Origin: Certhia americana | Taxonomy: Eukaryota > Chordata > Aves > Passeriformes > Certhiidae | Assembly: GCA_018697195.1 (NCBI GenBank) | Contig: CM031858.1 | Span: 88,663,584 to 88,727,583 of the forward strand | Length of the DNA: 64,000 bases | Direction of reading: 5' to 3' | In this document: positions 12,901-26,100 of the stretch, piece by piece | How positions within the stretch are numbered: position 1 is the stretch's first letter | How the letters are laid out: the number at the start of each line of letters is the position of its first letter | The notes under the pieces: generated by a model | Databases searched by the model: none | What the model was told of the DNA's origin: nothing | What the model saw: only the letters and a program-made list of their open reading frames with translations | Program-made: the position numbers and the translations under genes

Positions 12901-14215
12901 TAATTTATATCTATTATCTAGCATATATTATTTTAAATACCAGAAAAATTATACCCTAGAATGAGCTGTGCTGCACATTAAATTTTAATCTCCTTCTCCC
13001 TAGCAACAATCAAAAGAAACAATAAGGTCAATAAATAGCCAAATAGGGCATAAGAAATGAATAAAAATAGTGTCTCTGTTTGGGGAAATGGATCTTTAAT
13101 CACTTCTTCTCTGATGTCCCTAAAATTGAAGGTTAGAACAATTAACAGTTTCAAAGAGCTGTTTCAAAATAGCCTCAGAAACGGTCTTAGTCTCCAGAAC
13201 AAAAGGCCTTTTCTAAAATAAACATGATAATACCCAGGGGATCTTGCTACTTCAGGAAGTTCAAAAGACATCCATGCTCCCACAAACAGAGAAGGGACAA
13301 GCACCAGCCTCAGGCTGTGTCTTCACTGAAAAAAGGATGTCTTTACACTGCATTAAATTTAGATGGTGGAGGTGTTGCTTTACTATGACAGTGGGGGCAA
13401 GATTAAGGTACTTTTAGCTTTTTCATAGGCAATTTGAGGCCATCCTTGAGCTGAGGTACAAAGACAACCTTTATGAGGCTCAGTAATTTTTTAAGGGTTA
13501 TCTAGTTTCAATAGCTATCCTGGGTTATTTATTTAAATGCAAAATGGAAATGATTCCCCATATCCACATGAAGTCAAGCCTGAATATACTGTACACCAGC
13601 AAGCTGACAGCAGCACTATGGCAGGAACCAAAACAGCAGCTGCTCTGACTTTCTGTGTTTAACAGAGGTTATATTAAAATAAGTGTCTCTTTTGGTGCAG
13701 GCTCAAAGGGTAGGTTTTATATGTCCAAGGGCCAGTCTCCAGCTGAAAGGGCTGAATGGTTGAAGATATCTGTATCTGGGTAAAAAAGTGGTAATCTAGG
13801 TAGTTCTCTGTTGCATTGCTCTTTGCTCTCTACATTCTGCCAAGAAGCTGAAGTATGTTTCAGAGGTGTGCTTCAACACTGAAGCTCTGTTGGAAGAGCA
13901 AAATGCCATCCCCAGCAGCTCTGTTATGTAAAAGCAGCAGAAAACCAGGACTGTGGCTGAAATTTTTATATTTTAATCTTAATTTTGTTATATGTAAGAG
14001 CAGTAGGAGCCAACTGTTATGTATCACTATTATTTGACTATAGAATGAGTATGGGAAAACCAAATATCTACATCAGACGGCTGGCATCACATGGCCCAAA
14101 CATAAGCTACTCTCCAAATGAACTGCGGAGTTATAGATGTCATTTTACCATTCTGAGTAAGTGGGACAGTGTTGTGCCTCCCAAAAGTTCAATCTTCATT
14201 CTATCAGACTGCTGA
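10000..14215. other. AT-rich non-coding stretch, nothing identified
   Basis: No gene or transposon was recognised. Short T-rich runs occur at about 10580 and 11600. Opposite-strand frames at 12077-12590 overlap one another and show no known domain. Confidence 0.6.
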
Positions 14216-14246
14216 CTTTTTTTCTTTTTTCTTTTTTTTTTTTTTC
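14216..14246 (+). repeat. Pyrimidine tract (T-rich with three interior or terminal C)
   Basis: A 31-base run made only of T and C. It is a low-complexity tract without surrounding transposon sequence. It is not followed by a plausible AG-bounded exon that I could support, so a splice acceptor role is not claimed. Confidence 0.85.
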
Positions 14247-16434
14247 ACAAAGGCTCGTAGCAGCTCAAAAGAGTCAGTGTAAGTTTTGCCACTGACTTAC
14301 AACAGGTGCCTTTCAAGGCCCCACTCAGTCTTACACACCTGAAACTGATGACTTGCAAAGTTAAATTCGAAGATATGAGGATGAATTTCATTCTTCATGA
14401 ACAACAGCTCCAGGGCTGCTTTCCGCCTACATTAAATATTTCTTGTGTGGATTTTGTCCTGGTCTATGGGTGGGAATGGATGCTGCAATTGTCTGCACAG
14501 GTTATCTGGATCACCAGTCCAACCCAAATGTGTCCTGTCATTGGGCTTCCAGCAGGCACCAGGGAGGATGAGATTTTCAAAAGCGTACAGTGGCAGTGGG
14601 TACTAGTTGCACCTTGAATATTTTTTTTTGCTTGCCTCAACAATTTTTGTATCTAATATTTTCTTTTTTATTATTATTATTTTCTTCAATTTAAAAATAA
14701 ATGGGTCAGTAGCTTAATGATAATACAGAAAAAAAATGAGGATTTCATGTTTATTAAGAAATACACTTCACAGAAAATCACTATAGCTGCTTTCAAAACA
14801 GAAAAAAAACTGGTTTCAAAGATTCTGCAATTTTTAGGAGATTTCTTACCCTTAAAATAATGTTGAACTAAAAAAATTTTCAAGGATAAATTTTCACCAA
14901 AGGCAATTTTTGTATTATTGTTGTAATGTGTTGTGGGTTTTTAAGAGGCTCAGAGCTTTCCAGCAGGGGAAAAAGTGTAAATAAACCAAGAACTGTAATT
15001 TTTAGAGAATCATTTTAGAGAATCTGCTCTCATTTGTTCTGAACTCAATACAATTTGGTTTTTTCTTAGTTTTTAATTTAGTTTTGCAAGTTTGCAGGAG
15101 AAAGTTGGTACAGAGTGGGCACTCCTAGACTGCTATTTTGCCCATGTGAGTGACTTGATGAGGTAGCATGTGCATTTAAATATTGAGGTGTGAGCCTCAA
15201 CATTTTTTGAAAAACAGCAGTGTGGTGCAGTCAAGTGCCCTGTTGAGAGATGTTTCCTTATCTGTTATTACTCATAATTGCTTATTGTTATGATCATTCA
15301 ATTATCACTAATTTTTTGCATTATGCAAAAATATTTTCTCTCCTATTCCATTGCTCATGATATTCCAATATCTGTAACTGATTTTCATACCCCTATCTCC
15401 ATAGCCGGAATTTAATCATGCATCAATCTTTTAATCTTTACCCATAAATCACAATATCCTGTTCTTTAAAAATGTACTCCTCTTTTCTAAAAATTCCCTG
15501 TATTTTTTGTGATACAGACTTTTCAGAAACAGGAACACAATATTTTAGATGTTGTCTCAGGGGTATACTCATTGACGTTTGGTTGTGTTGGAGGTAAATA
15601 ATACCATGTTCCTTGTTTTATTATAAAATTTTATCTATAGTGTGCAGCTAAAATGAGTATTTTGCTGTTTCTTTTCTTGTTAGCATTGGATGTTCGTGAT
15701 ATAAAATAGATCCTGCTGGCAGAATCCAGCATGGCCTCCAACTGTGAACCATTGCGATAGGGAAACTTCCCTCACCTCCAGCAGCCACTGGTGAAGCAGA
15801 CACACTGTACTTGTTCTTGGAGATGTCCCCTGAGCATCATTTTGCCTCACTTCTCTCGGCACAAATGACTGCAAAAGAAGAAGACCTGAGCCTGTAGGTT
15901 AGCTGAGTGTAGATAGCTGCAAAGATACAGCTCTATCTTTAGGTACCTGTGCATGGGAATCTCCAGTATCACCTGCGTGTCAATTGAACATCACTGATGA
16001 TCCAGAGGTAAAATTTTATGAAGTTTTCCTTAAAAGAAATTAATTAGAAACATATGACATGTAAATGCACAATTGGTTTTACCGGTTGAATACTGTCTCC
16101 TTTTTTTGAAAAATTTTGAAAAAATTTGGTAGATTTTTGAAACAATGAACACGCTATGCACAACATTTGCAATCAAATATTTATAACTACCCTTACAAAG
16201 AGTAACTTTGCTGCCAGAGGTAGAAAAGAAAATGGCACAAATTTTTACTTAAGCTAAGCCTTTCTTCTCTATTGTGAATAATTTTCAGGCAGAACTGCAT
16301 TCCTGTAAACTTGTTTGTTACTAAAGATTGTCAGAAGCCCCTTCTGGGTATGTACTATAGCTCTGTGGCAGCAATTAGTGCTCAAAAAATGCAAAATTTT
16401 AAACATTTTAGTGTGACTACATTGTCATGGGAAA
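14247..16434. other. AT-rich non-coding stretch, nothing identified
   Basis: Nothing was recognised. The block at about 15240-15350 is rich in ATTA, TTAT and ATGCAAA-type motifs, which are common in AT-rich enhancers but also expected by chance at this composition. Confidence 0.55.
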
Positions 16435-17178
16435 ATATAAATGCTTCTATAGGCTGGGGAAAGAGTGGCTTGAGAGATACTTGGCAGAAAGGGACCTGGA
16501 CATGCCAGTTGACATTCAATTCAATATGAGCCAGCAGTGTGCCCAGGTGGCCAAAAGGCCAGTGGTATCCTGGCCTGTATCAGGAATAGTGTGGCCAGCA
16601 GGACCAGGGAAATGGCCATCCCACTGGTCATGGCACTGGTGAGGCTGCACATCGAGTACAGAATTCAGCTCTGGGGCCCTCACTTTAAAAAGGACACTGA
16701 GGAGCTGTAGCACATGCAGAAAAATGACACAAGACTTATGAAGGGCTAGATTATGTTTTAGGGGGAACAGCTGAGGGATCTGAGTTTGTTTAGTCTCAGA
16801 AAAGGAGGGTCAGGGGGAACCTCATTACTCTCCCTGAAAGGAGGTTGGAGTGAGGTGGGGCCCATCTCTTCTGCCATGACTGCACTGAGAGGACTAGAAG
16901 AAAGAAGAAATTACCTTAAACTAAGACAGGGGAGATTCAAATTAGATATAAGAAAAAAAAAATTAAAAATCACCATTAGGGTGGTCAGGCATTGGAATGG
17001 GCTTTCCAGAGGTGTGGCGGAGTCACCATTCCTGAAGGTGTTTTAGAGGCACATGGATCTGTCACTGGGTGATGTGGTTTAGTGATTTAGGGTTTGCACC
17101 ATTTAGTGGTGGTGCTGGGTTGGACTTGGTGATCTTAAAGGTCTCTTCCAACCTTGATAACTTTATGGTATCATGGTG
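16435..17178 (+). mobile_element. CR1 LINE, 5'-truncated and decayed copy
   Basis: A second CR1 fragment in plus orientation. It begins within the reverse transcriptase C-terminal region (GKEWLERYLAERDLD at about 16451, followed by NMSQQCAQVAKRP near 16526) and continues through the DNA equivalent of the LVRLHIEYRIQLWGP block at about 16635-16680. The last ORF2 block reads LRQGRFKLDIRKK and VVRHWNGLSRGVAESPFLKVF at about 16920-17046. Several frameshifts and stops break the frame, including a TAG in what should be the EEL-HMQ region near 16708. The 3' UTR follows, with GGTTGGACTTGGTGATCTTA at 17119-17138, TCTCTTCCAACCTTGATAAC at 17142-17161 and a degraded octamer tail to about 17178. It looks more diverged than the copy at 9.2-10.0 kb and belongs to a different subtype, judged by the spacer between the shared blocks. 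Confidence 0.92.
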
Positions 17179-20100
17179 CTAAATACATCAGTGACCAAGG
17201 TCTTTGATGCTCACAGAAAATTTGTCACAAATGCATTCTCTCTTGTTAGCCTTTTAGAAAACTCAGACTTCTATTCTTCTCATTAAACTTACGCTTCTTG
17301 CAGAAGCTATGCTCTGTATTGGAAATTATGCTTCAGCAATCACACCTTCTGGTTTTCACCTCTCTTTTTTCTCACCTTTTTCAAAAGTCATCCTTACCTC
17401 TGAATAAATGATGTTCACTTATCTAGGCTAGCCCCACCCAAAGCATTCATGATTTATCCTCCTTTTCTCCTTCCATAAGCGTCACTAATCTATAGCACAC
17501 AAATTGTTTGCATATGGGTTTGTAGTTGTTGAAAAAGCTAAGAGGGAAGAGGGTAATTACAGACAGGTACTGTTGAGGAAAAATTCTTTGTCTATGCTGC
17601 CAGAGAGCAAGTCCCATACCATGCAGCAAAGTCAGAGCTTTTGAGGAACTGGAGGTCTTTCTATTCAACTAATGGATACCTATAGTCCTGTTGAAGTGGT
17701 CAGTGTGATGGTGCAATCAGGGTTGACAGATGCCCAGTACCTCCCAGAGCAGTGATTTTGTTTCATCTAAGGAGATAAAAAGCAATACTGCCTGACAGAG
17801 CAAGGTCTTTGGAGCCTTTCTTAGCAGAATATATCTTTTTTACACTTTGCTCCTAAGCGCTCAGTATCCCATGGCAACCTCTTTTCTTCAGGGAGCTTTA
17901 GATTTTGACATATCATTAATACATGAGTTGAGGAAGCAAAACTGGAGATTGGTTCATGGATTAAGCTGAGGTAAATAGCAAGAAAATTTAAAGGCAGGCT
18001 GAAACCAATTTTATGGTACTTCCTGTGGGATTAATGCCTAAATTTGTTTGTCTGGTAATGAATAAAAGTTATCACCTGCAGGTACAGGTAGAAATTGAAG
18101 AGGAGAAGTGTATTTGAAAAGGAGATCTGCAAAATAACAACACCAAACACTTTTTTTAAAACTAGTGTGTTTTAGAGAACTAGCTTCTAATTGAAGAAAA
18201 GTGCTAGTAAAATTCATTCAGTATGGAAGTACTGTGATGTGCTTGACTACAGAATAGATATTATTGAGAGGACAGTGAGACCACTGGGAAAAGAGAGTAG
18301 GCTGAAGTATAAGCTACATATATTCATGTATGCTTTGGTATATAACAGACTGAAACACTTGAAATTACAACTGACTCAGTTCATCACTTTAGTATGTTGA
18401 GTCTCCATCTCCTGGAGAGTAGTTGTTTACTTTTTGGCCACCAGTTGCTCTAGCAGAGGGCAAAATATGAGATTGAAAAAAAAAGATAATATGGGGATGA
18501 TAAAGAGCAACCACTACATATGCTGACTGTACTATTCAGGAATATTCATTCACTAACCTCAAACTTTAATTTCTGTCAAGCTCAGAATGTGATGATTGAC
18601 TACCAGCATCCAAAACCCTTTTCCTCTAGAATACACAGGGCTTTGCTTAGCAAGAAAAATGCAAGTGTGTTAGCACCTCTGCATGCTTATTGCCTGCCTA
18701 TGATGGGTTATATTAATATTTGGATTATATAAGGAGGAAAGAATCATGGATACAGGCATGGAACCAGATTCTTCTTTTATTTATGAGATGCAGATCTTAG
18801 TTTCCCACAAGATGCTTGCTGATTCACCTGAAGGCAATTTCTGAAGTAAGAACCTGATCAACAGAGGAATATGGGGAGATAAAATGCATTCATGAATTTT
18901 ATCTGCTGCTGTCTCTAGGTGCAAATTTGGAAGAATATGGCTTCAGATTTAAAATATAGTTGTTTGGGGTTGTGGGTGGAAGGAACTCATGAAGAAACTT
19001 AAGAAGTTCAAAAATCCTTGTGGAATAATTTTACATGGAATTGGTAGAAGTTCATTTATTCCAGAGTAGACATGAAAAGGAACCTTTATACTTCATCTGG
19101 AGAGAATAGATTATAGGTTGCATAAATATTTTACTCTTATGTCTTATTTTACCAACTCTGACACAAAGCAAGGTGTCTGAATGCATTTTGTAAAGACAAG
19201 TTTCTTCTGGTCATATTTTATTGCAAGGACATATCTGAAGTTGCTGATCTAGTAAATCAAGCAGAAGGTCCTGCTTTGTTATTTGTGATTAATCGTTTAA
19301 ATGTAAAACGATGATCATTTGGATTGACATGGTAACTTCAGTTAGGAGATAGCATTAGCAAAGACCATTCTCTCTGAATGCACTTGAGCTACAGAACTTC
19401 CGAGAAACGGTAAAAATAACATTTTAGATATTGAACTTTCTAAATTAGGTCTGACATTTTGCATTAGTTCTTCAGCCTTAAATTTTATAAATGCATCTAG
19501 AAGATTATGGGAGATAAATTTCATATGTTTTCTTGCCCAGTGTAACTTTCCTTAGGACAAAATAATGTTTTAGACAGTAGCACAGTTAATTTTTATATTG
19601 TCCAGCCTGCAATCTCAACTTTCAGATGTTAGGGAAAGATAACATGGTGCTACTTGCTGGACTATTCAAGAAGCCTGTTGGAAAAAAATAGCAAACAACA
19701 ATAATAAAAGGGAATATCTGTATGAAAAGCCTTACCTAAGCTAACATTTTACTTGACTTAACCTGAAAAAAATGTGTCTAGTCAGAGAAATACCTTCAGC
19801 AGACATGAGATCCCCTCTAGAAGCTGTGGAAATGCTGTGGCTCTTCAGAAAATGTCCATAGCCTTGGAAGTGCTGAGCATTTATATAGATAAAGGGTTAG
19901 TGCTAGTTTTTCTTCAATTCATCCTGTCTGTGTGTCTGATGCACCATTTAGAACACTGAACACTTTTTTTTGCACAGTGTTGTCTATTTGTATGGCCACA
20001 GTGACACAGCGTGATTTGTTCGTCCCTCATACCCGAACTTTCAGTCATTAAGTCTGTTAATTCTGAGAGGTTTTTCTGTAAGACATGTAGTTTTTTCTTA

Positions 20101-23100
20101 AATCTATAGTTCATGTGAGAAGCCAATAGAAGAAATTTGGTAGTATTCTTGATCACAGGGGAAAGTGTGAAAATACAGCCTTGCTGCCTTTTTGAGGTTC
20201 AAAGTCACATTTAAAACTTCCTACTTTGTGATTAGACAGCTTGTGTTTGGCTATTAATTATTGTCCTGTTTGGAGCTGATGGAAATTTCTCAGCTGCAGA
20301 TGGAGGTTGTAAATGCAACTTTGAGATAAGCAATGACAGCTAACCTGTGTTGTCCTCAGAACATTAGAAGTGACTTACCTGTGGTGGCTGTCATGGTCCA
20401 ATGCTTACCCTTTCTTCCACATTTTCCAAGGAGTGACTTCTCACAAAGCGGAGGGGAAAAGATACTCATGAATCCTTCCACCTTTGGGGAATGACAGCTT
20501 TTCTGTCAACAAATGGAACGTTTGGGCCTGACCTAATGAGGTGTGGAGAGAGAGAGACTTCACAGAGAGTCTGAATTGCTTGGGTCTATGTGAAAGATGT
20601 GAGACTAAATAGAAGAATATTGACTTAGATCTTGATTTATAAAAATGTGCCCGGTATACTTTTAATATGTCTCTAAAATACATTCCTTGGGTATTTTATT
20701 CAGTAGGACTTCCTGCTGTTGAAAGATATTTAAATGATAAAAGGCCCAGAAAAATTGCAACAACTGAAAATTATCAGTGTAAGTATGCTAGTTTTGTTGT
20801 CAACCCATCAATATGAATTGTCTGTACATGAGATGCTTTTTTGCTTTTAAAAGGGTGGTAACAAGCAACCTCCTACCTTGATCACTTTAATATCAAACAA
20901 TCATACAGCTACTGGGGAAAAAGAAGGTGCAGCTGTGGTGAGTAGTGCATTTCAAATATTGTTTTTTTAAAAGGCAGGTTCCATGTCAGAAACAGCACAA
21001 ATAACAAAAAAGGGACTTTCAGCTGTGACCAGGCTTAGGTGAACTGACACACTGCAGATGGCCTCATAAATAAAAAACAATAAGTGATAAAAGGATGCAG
21101 AAACAAACAGGAGAAAGGATATCTTAAAATATCTTTCCTGTATTAGAGGCATATACTTGAATGGGTCTTGCTGTCTTTATTAATTTTAGTTTCCCAGACA
21201 CAGTATGTGGCTGATACTCCCTTGTAATATGACTGTTAATTTTTAATTTTAAATTAATTTTAAAGGTTCAGAAAAGCAAAAACATAGAAGGGATGAGAAT
21301 GATGATGTGTCACCTACTTTTCTTCATTCCTCATCACTTCCTACCATTGGAGATTCTCAAATGAATTTTGTTACATTAATACCTGTAATTGGTGTTATTT
21401 TTCATTTGATTGAAAGCTGCTTACGGATTATGCAAGCAGAATAAAGATGCTGGTGCTTGTTGCTCACACAGAAGTGGCAGCTGGAAGATACCATGTGACT
21501 CCATACAAACCTAGAAAGAGGGAAAGGCTGCTGATTCAAGCAGCTATCCTGCCATGGTCCTACTTCCCCTCCACTTCCCTGCGCCTCAGAACCTGATCCA
21601 TTTGGAGCAGTTAAGCAAGCACTTAACTGTCAATGTCTTCTGTATGCCTTCTCCAGCCTCATCAACTCAAATTTCCTTTCTGATGCTTCTGTGAGGCAAA
21701 AGGGAGCATGTGCTGTGTGTGGTGTAGCACTTCATCAGCTGGGACTGTCCCACCAGTGGATTCCCATTTGGGCAGCAGCCTGAGGCGCACTGTCTCCCAG
21801 GTATCTTTGCAGTAAGCCACAACTAGATCAAAGCAAGATAGCAAAAACAGAGTGGTAGATGTAAAAGTTATCTTCATTAGTTCTATACATTCTTCTGATC
21901 TCTCTGAACTGCTCAAATATTACAGGACTCCAGAAAACTCTTTGTCTCTTCTCCTTGTGCTGCCTGGGCAGTGACAAGAGAGATATTTTCTGCTCTGACC
22001 TCAGCATTTGTGTGCCTTCTCCGTGGATGAATATGCTCATGATCTCTATCTACTATTATTTTAGTCCCCACGTCTGAAGTAAGCTCAGAAACTAGGCAAC
22101 AAAATATTTGAAACTATGCAAAATACATAAATATTTAAATCTGGGGTGGCTGCTGCATAGGGTCTTAAGCATTTTGTGTTTTTTTAAAGCAAGTAAGCAG
22201 TATACTTGTGGCACAGATGAGTAATGCAAGGTGTCCAGGCAGGGTTAGTATTTTCTGTTAAATCACCAATAAAGTCAGAAGAATGGACAGGATTTGGGCA
22301 GCATGGTCTTTTATTCATATCAAATATACAAATGAGTATGCAATAAGGAGTGCATTTAGCAAGATGTGTTATGCTTTAGTTTTATCTTTTTCTCTTCTGT
22401 CATTTTAGTAGGCTAACATTTAAGCAAAGGCAGAAGACAGTCCTGTTTCTGTCTGATAGAACCATATTCTCTAATAGCTTCTTTTTTTTCAATAGCCTCT
22501 TCAACACATATGGCCCTTTCGTGTTTATGATTTTACCTATGAAATGATTGTGTTACCTGTGCATATAAAAGCACTCCAGTGTAATTTTACAGAATTCTTA
22601 TAGTTATGAAAACATGCCTACAATTTATAGCCTGTTTGCAGGAAAGGTATAGTTTTATCTGTGTTTTAGATGCACAGAATCAGAAACTTAAAAAAATGAA
22701 AAAATAGAAAGCCTGTAACTATTTTCTTAAACACATATAATTGAAAAACCAGACTTGGGCTCAAGTGTTGATTTGAATGGGATATGTAGCATCATCAGAA
22801 AGGCCCTGGCAGTTAAGCCATTTTATCCTCTGATACTCTTCAGTGTTCAGAGTCAATCTATGATCCAGACCAAGGCAAAGAGGAAGTAAGAGATGTACAG
22901 AAGGGAAATAGCAATTATCTTCATGTGTCTCGTCATTCCTTTCTCTCAGAGGTGTCATTGAGCAGCATCATCTTCATTATTCTTCATATTCTTTGAGTAT
23001 TAGAACAGTTGTCACAGAAAGACTTTTAAATTATGCTCTATCTGATCCTGCATCTTTTTTTATTAAATGATGTTCACTGTCTCAAGGTGTCAGTTAGTTT

Positions 23101-26100
23101 TGCAGAAGTTATTTTTCATGTCTGATCTTTTCAATGACTTTATCATTTACCTTCACCCTCTGAAAAAGGTCTTTGGAGTAGTCACAGTTAAACATGTTTA
23201 GGATTTCTGAGTTCAGGAGAAAGAAGACAAGTAGCAGAATTAAAATAGAAATGAGAAATCAATATTACAGTGCTGGACTCCTGAAGATCTATGGACCAGG
23301 GAATCAGGAATTCTCTGAGGTGCTGTGCAAACACTACACTCCCTCTATGCACAAGTTCTGCCCTGTAGCTTCCTCAAAAAGCTGGATAGAAAACAAAGCT
23401 GGAAGGTCATGTTCTGCTGTCCTGCAGGCGTGAAGACATTCATCACAGGGCCAGGGCTTTGTCTGTTGTGTCAGCACTTTGCCACGTTTCATTTCTTTTC
23501 CTGTCCCTCCTACCTGCGTGTGTGGTCAGAAATATTTGGAAAAAAAAAATTAGCTTCTGCTTTCTGACTCTTGTCCTTAAGCATGGCAGATGGCAGCTCA
23601 GTTTCAGAGTGTGCTCTAGCAGACTTTGATTAACAGTCAGCAAGCATGGGCTTTCAGGCTTTGCTCCCAGTCGTTCAGCAGTTCCCCATTATTAACTGCT
23701 GCTGTTTTCTCTAAAGTCCTTGTGATGAATCAGGCAAAACAAATTCCACAGTGACAAGACTTAAAAGTGGAGAATATAGCTTTAAATAGAAAATAGTAGG
23801 ATCTCAGTATGCATCACAGATAATGTAACACCTGTTTGTGTTAATAATTGCCTATTGTTAACCAAAGTCTTAGGTTTTGAGTCAAATAATTGCATCATCA
23901 TTGGAAAATGGTTTTAGCATACTTTACTCCTAGTCCAGCTCCAGTTTCTTTAGAAGCACCCTGTGACACCCCATATAACTGGTTATAAGATGGTGCTGAC
24001 AGCCTTCTGAGAGTACTTCGTTCAGCTCTGCATGGTGTTAGCTGATAACTTTATGAAAGTAAAAGGGACGCTGTAAAACTGGAAGAAAATCAGGGAGCTA
24101 TAAAGTTTTTCTTGAGATTCACTGGACCTCTAAAATGAGCACAAGTAATGCTAGAAATATTACCCAGGAGGTCATTTAACATCCTTCCTGCCTTAAAGAC
24201 TCAACTGTTGCTCAGACTTCATAAAGCTATTTATCTCTCTGTGGAATTTAATAGCTCTAGGGTTTATGGTTATTTTTAGAGAAAACATAAAGCAAATGTC
24301 ACCTGCTTTCTCTCCCTTACTCCTCACCAGTATTTCTCTCCAATGCACTGTGCCACGTATTGCAAAGCTTAATGTTGATGGATACTTGTAGAGACCAACA
24401 TGTGGTTTCTTATCCATTTCTACTAAAGCTATTCACACTCAGAGGAATGGGCAGACAGAAGTATTCTCCTGGAGTTCCTCTAGGTTAATATGCAACAATT
24501 GTGGTGAAATTCTCATCACAGAAGTGGTATTTGTAGACTGTTGTTGGGTTCCTCATACCAGGAGCAGGACAAGCTCCAGCAGTGTCACCTTTACTGCTGA
24601 GGATTTTGCAAACGGCTCCCAGCTTTCCTCTCAGGATTCATTGCACAGAGGTTGTGAGGTGCAGCATGAACCTCAAAAGTTTCTGGGTTTCTTACATGCA
24701 GGAGCAAATATTTTGTGATTCCTAAATGAGTGGATGGTATAAATGAGTGGGTTGGTGAGGACTCTCCTCCAAGGATTTGTGCTAAAATCTGGTTGTACCT
24801 AGTGAAGAGTGGGTAAAAAGGAAGGACAAAAACACAGGGAGCATGTTTGAAGAGGTGGTTTAAACCAGAGCCCTGGGGACTTCCAGTGGTGTATGGTAAA
24901 TAAGACAAATGCAAGAACAATGTCCCATGGGGGATTACCATAAATTAATTGGAGGCAGAGCCTGTGGATTGAGCTCTGGGATGAGCCTCCCTCCAGCTGG
25001 AACATTTGACAGGGCTCAAGTACAGGTCGTACCATGGCTCTAATCTGGAAGCTGGACTGGTTCTCCAAGGCCTGGGGGCCTTGCACAGCTGCACAGTGAG
25101 AATCATAGACATGGATCCTTATAAAAGATCATAAAACTCCAAAGGCATTGAAGCATAGCTGCTTGCAGAGGTTTTTGTCATCAATACTGTAATCCCTTTG
25201 GGAATCATGATTCTAAGGCAGTGTCTTGTCAAGTCAGCATTATTGAGGGAGCAACACTGCTCATGTGGCTCAAATACTTAGTGCTGTATGGCTACAGCAC
25301 TAAGGATTTACTGATGATTAAATTTTTTAAGCAATTGAATAAATGTTAATGTATCTAATTTTAAATGCTTATTACTTGAGATATCATTATTTTCTCCTAC
25401 TTGTAAAAATATTTTGTATAATGGATTATGTTTTAATGAACATTCTCATACAACTACTTCTAGGAATAGTCTTTTAAGTAATGGAATATCAAATTTTGCT
25501 TGTAAGAGGATCCATGTAAGTACTTCCATCAAGGTCCAGGAGTTAAGTCTTGCTTAAAAGGACTTAAGTTATGTAACTAAAAGAAATAAACATAGAATAA
25601 TTTGCCTTTGCTATAAAGCTGTTTGGTTTTTTTTTTCTTCTTGTAAGCTGTGCATTCAGGTTTGCAAGATAAAACAGATAAATGTATTATTGGGAAATAC
25701 ATAAGGTCAAATATTTCTTACTCAATTTTGAAACTCACATTCCAGTTAAGTTTATAGAGCATTTTAACTTCTTGTTCAGAAAGTATTAATCCACAGGTCT
25801 CAGTTTTCTATAAGGTATAAATCAGCTAAAATAGTTTAGACTACCTTATCATGCTTATAATCATGAAACTTCATATGCATTCAAGACTAGGCATTTTTTG
25901 AAACCTGGAAGTATTTTAATGATATTATTTTCCTTGATCATTACCATTTGCACCCTTTTCTCCAAGTTTGGGAAATACCTTGGTGTTTCTTCTTTCAATT
26001 AAAATGGTGTGGGTTTGTTTTTTATCTCAAAACCTTGTGCTGTTACTGACAGAAATTGTGCTTATTGGTTAGTTGAATTCAAAGTACATTTATTTGGATA

